Shown in pieces: positions 59,429-64,000 of a stretch of DNA of 64,000 nucleotides. A program made the translations under genes and the position numbers. A model generated the notes under the pieces. It was not told the origin of the DNA, ran no database searches, and saw only the letters and a list, made by a program, of their open reading frames with translations. The stretch spans positions 57,497-121,496 of the forward strand of contig CAITZM010000057.1 in the NCBI GenBank assembly GCA_903896925.1. The letters are read 5' to 3'. Origin of the DNA: an uncultured Lentisphaerota bacterium. Its GTDB lineage: Bacteria; Verrucomicrobiota; Kiritimatiellia; CAIQIC01. Each line of letters opens with the position of its first letter. Positions within the stretch are counted from its first letter, which is position 1.

Positions 59429-61075
59429 CTAACCGGAGCCGGGGCGGATGGCGAGCGGCGACGTGCGCGCCGGTGGCGGCGCATCGGGGAAACGCGCCCG
59501 GCCGGTCACCGCCAGCGGTCCGGCCGCCACCGGCAGCGAAAGTCCCGCCAGCCGTGGGAACCGCGTCCGATCCTGCACCAGCACCACCGCCAAGGGATCC
59601 GCATAGGCCACGGTCCAGCCGGGCTGGTGCGCCAGCCAGATTGCCCCGGGCAGATGTGGCAGCAGCGCCAGCGCCGCCCGACCGGTATCCAGGTGCGCGG
59701 CGGAACAGGGCCCGGCCAGGTAAAACTTCCAGTGCTCCACGGTGAGCGAAGTCGGATAACAGGTGTCCGCCCGGCCGTCGAAGGAAACAGCGCAACCCGG
59801 CAATTCCCACAGGCACAATTCGCCCCAGTCGAAAAATACGAGCAGGTTGCCCGTCAGGTCATGCTGCCGGATGAAGTCGATCGCCGCCAGGGGATATTGT
59901 GAACGCGGCACGGCCATGGTGCCCAAGGTGTCCCGGTCCCGCTGCCAGAACGCCATGACCATGGCTGCGGTCAGTACGGCAAAGGCCAGGCAGGCCGCAG
60001 CCTGTGCGGCGGGTTGCCGGACCAGTTTAGCCACCCGGGCCAGGTGTGCCTGGCCGAGCTGGAGCGCATCGGCCACGTACCGCGGCATCAGCGCCAGCGC
60101 CGCGATGCAGAACAGCGGCGTATGCCGGACGCTGTGCAGCGCCGCCACCGCCAGGGCGCCCAGCACCGCGGCCTCCCAGAGGGGCTTGGGCCGGCGCGAA
60201 GCAAACCACGCGCCAGCCGCCAGCACCAGCAAGGCAAAGAAGGGGGCGTGGTCCCAGCCCCACGGCGTCGGATTCCATTCCGGGATTTCCGGCCGCTGCA
60301 GGCTCACGCAGGCCAGCAGCCAGCGGAACAGACCGAGGCCCCACGGATTGGCCAACAACGCCACGGTGGCGGCCGGAGCCGCCAGCCACAAGGCCACACG
60401 GACACGGCGCGGCGTGAGCGTCAGCGGCATCCAGCGACCGGCCCACTGCTCCAGCGGGCTGGCGGTGATGGCCGTCAGCCAGAGCAACACCACGCCGGCC
60501 AGGGCGCCGCCATGCAGATTGATCCACAGGCCGAACAGCAGCGGTAGCGCCAGCGCCCAGCCGACGCGGCCGGCGGCGCTCCGGCGCAACAACCACAGCA
60601 GGGCGACCAGCGCCAGCCCGGTAAACATCTGCGGGCGGGCGGCAAAGCCAAAGGCGATTTCCACCGACGCCAGCGCCGCTACGCTCCACGCGATCCAGCG
60701 TTCGGAGCGGGTCAGGCGCTCCGCGCCGAGGCGCAGCGCCCACCACCACGTGGCCAACCCGCAGCAGGTCATCAGCCAGAACAGACCGCTGCCGCCGGCG
60801 AGGCGGTGCACCCAGGCCAGGCACAACTCGGCCAAGACCTCGTGGTTGATCCAAGGCGCGCCCGCCGCGGTCCAAGAATAGGTGTCCACCCGTTCCAGCA
60901 CGCCGGACTGCAGCAGCCGCTGGCCGAACAGGACATGGCCCCACAAATCGGGGTCTGCCGAATTTGCAGAGAAACCGTAAAAGGCCAGCGTCAGCACGCA
61001 CACTCCGAAGGCCAGCCCGGCGGCGGCGGCCCAGCCGCGCGGTCGTCCATCCAGATTGTCGCACGCGGTCGTCAT
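59429..61075 (-). CDS. Polytopic membrane protein of unknown function
   Basis: 548 residues with about ten helices. The first loop reads SADPDLWGHVLFGQRLLQSGVLERVDTYSWTAAGAPWINHEVLAEL, a pattern shared by a family of uncharacterised bacterial GT-C-like membrane proteins. The C-terminal part (AAIDFIRQHDLTGNLLVFFDWGELCLWELPGCAVSFDGRADTCYP) looks like a periplasmic domain that reads as a sugar- or lipid-transferase tail. I do not assign an activity. ATG 61075 is preferred over an upstream frame to 61135. Its stop is 3 bases from rsmB. Confidence 0.78.
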   Translation of the reverse strand: MTTACDNLDGRPRGWAAAAGLAFGVCVLTLAFYGFSANSADPDLWGHVLFGQRLLQSGVLERVDTYSWTAAGAPWINHEVLAELCLAWVHRLAGGSGLFWLMTCCGLATWWWALRLGAERLTRSERWIAWSVAALASVEIAFGFAARPQMFTGLALVALLWLLRRSAAGRVGWALALPLLFGLWINLHGGALAGVVLLWLTAITASPLEQWAGRWMPLTLTPRRVRVALWLAAPAATVALLANPWGLGLFRWLLACVSLQRPEIPEWNPTPWGWDHAPFFALLVLAAGAWFASRRPKPLWEAAVLGALAVAALHSVRHTPLFCIAALALMPRYVADALQLGQAHLARVAKLVRQPAAQAAACLAFAVLTAAMVMAFWQRDRDTLGTMAVPRSQYPLAAIDFIRQHDLTGNLLVFFDWGELCLWELPGCAVSFDGRADTCYPTSLTVEHWKFYLAGPCSAAHLDTGRAALALLPHLPGAIWLAHQPGWTVAYADPLAVVLVQDRTRFPRLAGLSLPVAAGPLAVTGRARFPDAPPPARTSPLAIRPGSG

Positions 61076-61294
61076 ATGCTCGGCAGAGTGCGGAGGACGG
61101 TGAGGAAAGTCAAACGGGAAGAGGCAGCAAAGCATTGCCGATTTTCGAGTGCCGATTGAAGATTGAAGCCAGCGGCGGTGGCCGCCGAGCTAACTGACCC
61201 GGCAAGGCCTCGCCCTGCGGGCAACCTGCGGTTGTCTGTCTTGCTGCGCTCGGCTGCCGAGTTGAGGCAGGGAACGATTCACACGCGCAAAGTA

Positions 61295-61323
61295 TTGACG
61301 GGCAGCAGCGCGCTGCGCAAAGT
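61295..61323 (+). promoter_or_regulatory. Candidate promoter giving a leaderless transcript
   Basis: TTGACG, 17-base spacer, CAAAGT. The predicted start coincides with ATG 61331 of the 3D-domain lipoprotein. Confidence 0.4.
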
Positions 61324-61330
61324 GCGCCCG

Positions 61331-61792
61331 ATGAAACACCGTGCGATATCCGGGTGCTTGTTGGCCGTGCTGCTGCTGGCCGGTTGTGCGACGACGGGCG
61401 GCGGGCGGCATGGCTCTCCGCCCGCGGCGGATGACCGGCGTTGGCAGACGCTCACAATGGTCGTCACCGGTTATTGTCCGTGCGGCGAGTGCTGCAGCTG
61501 GCGGCGGACGTGGTATGGCCGCGCCGTGGTCGCGAAAGGGCCCAACGCCGGCCAACCCAAAGCGGTCGGCATCACCGCGAGCGGCCAGCGCGCGGGCCGC
61601 GGCACCATTGCGGCGGATATCACCGTGCTGCCGATGCGGACGCAGCTCTATGTGCCGGGCTATGGGTACGGCACCGTCGCGGATACCGGTGGCGCGATTC
61701 AAGGCCGCCGGCTCGACCTGTTTTTCTCCACGCACCAGCTGGCGCGGCAATGGGGCGTCAAGCGACTGAACGTGCGTGTGCTCAAGCCGTGA
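61331..61792 (+). CDS. 3D-domain lipoprotein
   Basis: 153 residues. Signal MKHRAISGCLLAVLLLAGC with lipobox at Cys19. The mature protein has the 3D (three-aspartate) double-psi-barrel: VVTGYCPCGECC, AVGITASGQRAGRGTIAADITVLPMRTQLYVPGYGYGTVADTGGAIQGRRLDLFF. The family is shared by MltA-type lytic transglycosylases and resuscitation proteins, so peptidoglycan cleavage is possible. The CPCGECC segment could bind metal. No Shine-Dalgarno site is visible and the promoter abuts the ATG. Confidence 0.85.
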   Translation: MKHRAISGCLLAVLLLAGCATTGGGRHGSPPAADDRRWQTLTMVVTGYCPCGECCSWRRTWYGRAVVAKGPNAGQPKAVGITASGQRAGRGTIAADITVLPMRTQLYVPGYGYGTVADTGGAIQGRRLDLFFSTHQLARQWGVKRLNVRVLKP

Positions 61793-61852
61793 AGCAGGGG
61801 CAGAAGTGGTGGCTCTGCGCCTGTGTTCTTAGGCTGGCTCTGCAGCGGGGTT

Positions 61853-62123
61853 CGCGGGGTTGGAGACCCCGCCCACAAGGACTCATGCTTGCGGGGTTGC
61901 TGCTGCGCAGCGCTGGAGGGCGAACGCTTGCGGTCCGCTTTTCGGTTGCGTTTGGTGGCAGTCGCGTTCGTGAAAAAGCTGAGTATTTGTGAAGCCGCCA
62001 TGTTTGTTCTGCTGCGGTCGAGGTCGTGGCCCCCGGTGCCACTCGACACAAAACCTAAGCACCACCACCGGCTACAACCAAGACCAGCCTGCCTCTTTGT
62101 GGGCGGGGTTTCCAACCCCGCGA
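61853..62123. repeat. Dispersed inverted repeat, family F copy 2
   Basis: GCGGGGTTGGAGACCCCGCC (with CCACAAGG) at the left is inverted as TTTGTGGGCGGGGTTTCCAA at the right, some 220 bases apart. The interior has no open frame that looks coding. It fills most of the 399-base gene-free stretch 61793-62191. Confidence 0.72.
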
Positions 62124-62191
62124 AACCAAACGACAGAAACCTTTCGCCCTACCGGTTGTGTTGGGTCCGTTCCGGGGAGAAGGTGCGGCGG

Positions 62192-63709
62192 TCAATTGCG
62201 GTTGTCAGCCACGCCGGGCGGCGGGGCGGGGGGCGGACGTTCACCGTTCAGTCGCGGCTTGGCGCCCTCGCGGACCTCGCGCAGCGGCTGATGTTTGCCT
62301 AGGCTCTCGATGAGTTGCTGCAGGTCGGCATCCTGCGGATTGTTGCGGGAGAACACCTTTAGGATGCGCAGGGCCGTCCGCATTTCTACTTTTTCGACGT
62401 CGCACCGGAAGGTGTTGCCATCGGAGCTGCGGAACACGACGTCATGTTTCTCCAGCCAGACATCCAGTTCCGGCATCAGTACGCCGGCGCCCTCGGGCGG
62501 CTTGGGCAGGTGCAGCGGTTTGGCCGCCGAATGGTCGGCCAGGCGTTCGAGCAGCAGCAGCGCGAGTTTGGCCCGTGCCGCCTGCAGCTTCGCCGTGCCC
62601 TCGGCCCACGCTTTTTTCTGGCGCTGCGCCGCATCCAAGACGCCGTTCGAGCCCGGTTGGTTGGGTTTTCCGGTGACCGCGGCCGGTTTTTTCGTCGGCC
62701 CGGCATCCGCGAGCTTCTGCCGCTCGTTCGCGGCCGTGATGGCGAGGCTGACCGTGATCACCGCCACGACCACCGCGACGCCGGCGGCCGTCCACCACGG
62801 CCACATGCCGCGGCGCGGCGCGTATTCGGAATTGTCCAGTTCCGCCGAATCCAGCTGCAGGCATTTCCCGATTTCCGCAGCCAGTGCTCCGGCATGGGGG
62901 AAGCGCTTCTCCGGATGGTTCTGGAGCGCGCAGCGCAGCAGCGCGGTCAGTTGCGGCGCGAGACCCGACACGTAGGCGTCCGGCGGCGTAACATTCTCTT
63001 CCGCGATCCGGCGCAGCATCTCGTATTGCGTCCCGCTGACATCGTGCGGAAAATGGCTCGTGAGCAGGTAGTAGAGGATCGCGCCGAGGCTGTAGACATC
63101 CGTCGCGGTGCCGATGCGGCTGATCTGGCCGGCGGCCTGCTCCGGGGCCATGAAGCCCGGCGTGCCCGTCACGGTTCCTTCCATCGAGATCGCCATGTCC
63201 AGCGCCTCGTTGCCGACGGCCTTGGCTAGGCCGAAATCGAGCAGGAAAGGCACGCCCGCTTCATCCACGAAAATATTGGTGGGCTTCAGGTCGCGGTGGA
63301 CCACGCCCTGTTCGTGCGCATAGGCGACGCCGCGGCAGACCGCCAGCATCAGCTCCAGGATCTGGCGGCGCGACAGGCGGTGCGCGGCGACGAAATCATG
63401 GAGCGGCAGGCCGTGGATGAGCTGCATCGAGTAGAAACAATGGCCCTGTTGCACGTCGGCGTCGTAGACGCGCGCGATGTGCGGATGCTCCAGCCGCGCC
63501 GCCAGCTGCACCTCGCGCTTGAACCGCGCGACCGCGTTGGGCGAGCCGACGACGCTCGTCTTGAGGATTTTCAACGCCACCTCGCGGCCGGTGCTGACCT
63601 GCACCGCGCGGTAGACCATGCCCATGCCGCCCGAGCCGAGCGCTTCCACGACCTGATAGCCGCGGATCTCCGGCAGGAGCGTGGCCTCTTCAATGACGGT
63701 CGTATTCAT
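62192..63709 (-). CDS. Membrane Ser/Thr protein kinase (PknB-like)
   Basis: 505 residues. Kinase domain 17-280: LGSGGMGMVY (24-33), Lys47 in VALKILK, VVHRDLKPTN with Asp140, DFG 158-160 and APE 188-190. One helix (about 306-328, WTAAGVAVVVAVITVSLAI) leads to a periplasmic region of about 170 residues with helices rich in Ala/Leu and a final Pro-rich tail. The extracellular part has no PASTA repeats and is of unknown type. Such kinases are numerous in PVC bacteria. It stands alone; ATG 63709. Confidence 0.92.
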   Translation of the reverse strand: MNTTVIEEATLLPEIRGYQVVEALGSGGMGMVYRAVQVSTGREVALKILKTSVVGSPNAVARFKREVQLAARLEHPHIARVYDADVQQGHCFYSMQLIHGLPLHDFVAAHRLSRRQILELMLAVCRGVAYAHEQGVVHRDLKPTNIFVDEAGVPFLLDFGLAKAVGNEALDMAISMEGTVTGTPGFMAPEQAAGQISRIGTATDVYSLGAILYYLLTSHFPHDVSGTQYEMLRRIAEENVTPPDAYVSGLAPQLTALLRCALQNHPEKRFPHAGALAAEIGKCLQLDSAELDNSEYAPRRGMWPWWTAAGVAVVVAVITVSLAITAANERQKLADAGPTKKPAAVTGKPNQPGSNGVLDAAQRQKKAWAEGTAKLQAARAKLALLLLERLADHSAAKPLHLPKPPEGAGVLMPELDVWLEKHDVVFRSSDGNTFRCDVEKVEMRTALRILKVFSRNNPQDADLQQLIESLGKHQPLREVREGAKPRLNGERPPPAPPPGVADNRN

Positions 63710-63877
63710 CCGTTATGTATCTGCTTGCGACGTAAACCAGCGCCACGGCTCTTCCCGGACCGGGACGCCGTCATTCGACCCTTGGGCGCTATGCCGGTTG
63801 GATAACGCGGAGTGCCGCCGATTATTGCGGCCGGCGCCCTGATGGTCCCGGTCCATCTGCCGCCTGTCGCGCCACTT

Positions 63878-64000
63878 TGAAAATGTCCCCTTGAAACTCT
63901 TTTAGAATGTCCCCATAGCCGGCGCCCGCAGAAAGGCGGGCAGACGCGATGGAGAGGATCGAAATGAACACAAGGGAACGACGCTGCATGACGATCATGA
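63878..64000 (+). mobile_element. Left end of an insertion sequence
   Basis: TGAAAATGTCCCC (63878) is repeated as AGAATGTCCCC (63904), a layout seen at the ends of IS elements of the ISNCY type. A transposase-like start follows at 63949. The element continues past the window. Confidence 0.5.
63949..64000 (+). CDS. Transposase N-terminus (cut by window edge)
   Basis: Only 17 residues are visible (MERIEMNTRERRCMTIM). The opening M-x-x-x-E-R-R-x-M resembles helix-turn-helix transposases of the ISNCY group. A second ATG at 63964 could be the start. The family call is from memory of such N-termini and should be checked with the full sequence. Confidence 0.45.
   Translation, partial: MERIEMNTRERRCMTIM

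Overview
The window is GC-rich (roughly two-thirds G+C) DNA from a diderm bacterium. I infer a member of the PVC group (Verrucomicrobiota, Kiritimatiellota or Lentisphaerota). The grounds are an LL-diaminopimelate aminotransferase, many Tat-exported and PQQ-like beta-propeller proteins whose mature N-terminus carries W-P-x-[WF]-x-G, a TonB system, a DUF1080 protein, and intergenic spaces packed with several families of dispersed palindromic repeats. No 16S gene is present, so the placement is not firm.

Layout. 1-10512 (minus strand): one gene row with five exported or membrane-anchored PQQ-like propeller proteins, an NHL propeller lipoprotein, a NapH/NosR-like membrane iron-sulfur protein, a Tat-exported ferredoxin with 17 cysteines and a 58-residue four-cysteine membrane microprotein. 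I read it as an undescribed periplasmic electron-transfer system. 10800-18766 (plus): subtilisin-like protease, then a predicted (alpha/alpha)6 protein, GtrA-like protein, membrane SGNH protein and a GT39-type transferase with a long soluble tail. 18782-21127: promoter, cobalamin riboswitch, terminator and TonB-dependent receptor. 21399-24842: MFS lysophospholipid-type carrier, FAD oxidoreductase, small lipoprotein, tRNA-Asn. 25041-43325: surface-polysaccharide locus with glycosyltransferases, a B12-type radical SAM protein, a Wzm/Wzt exporter with a carbohydrate-binding tail, five methyltransferase-like proteins, and a GT2-acetyltransferase-aminotransferase set that looks like Fuc4NAc synthesis. 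43619-49014: PHP phosphatase, MFS carrier, DUF559 remnant, TonB, DUF1080 protein, Tat aldo/keto-reductase-like protein. 49230-49756: YafQ/DinJ-type toxin-antitoxin pair. 49990-54548: dapL, large SRP RNA, dnaX, ybaB, recR. 54735-64000: two SGNH proteins, GH16 enzyme, rsmB, polytopic membrane protein, 3D-domain lipoprotein, Ser/Thr kinase, and the left end of an insertion sequence.

How it fits together. The polysaccharide genes suggest a lipid-linked glycan that is assembled, tailored by methylation and a deoxyamino sugar, and exported by an ABC transporter that recognises the finished chain end. The cobalamin riboswitch receptor, a TonB protein and a B12-binding-type radical SAM enzyme in one window hint at dependence on imported corrinoid. 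The repeats sit at many gene junctions, sometimes inside coding ends, and one of them encodes an entire lipoprotein signal peptide. Promoter-like sites recur with a TTGAC(T/A)-type -35 box and 16-17 bp spacing.
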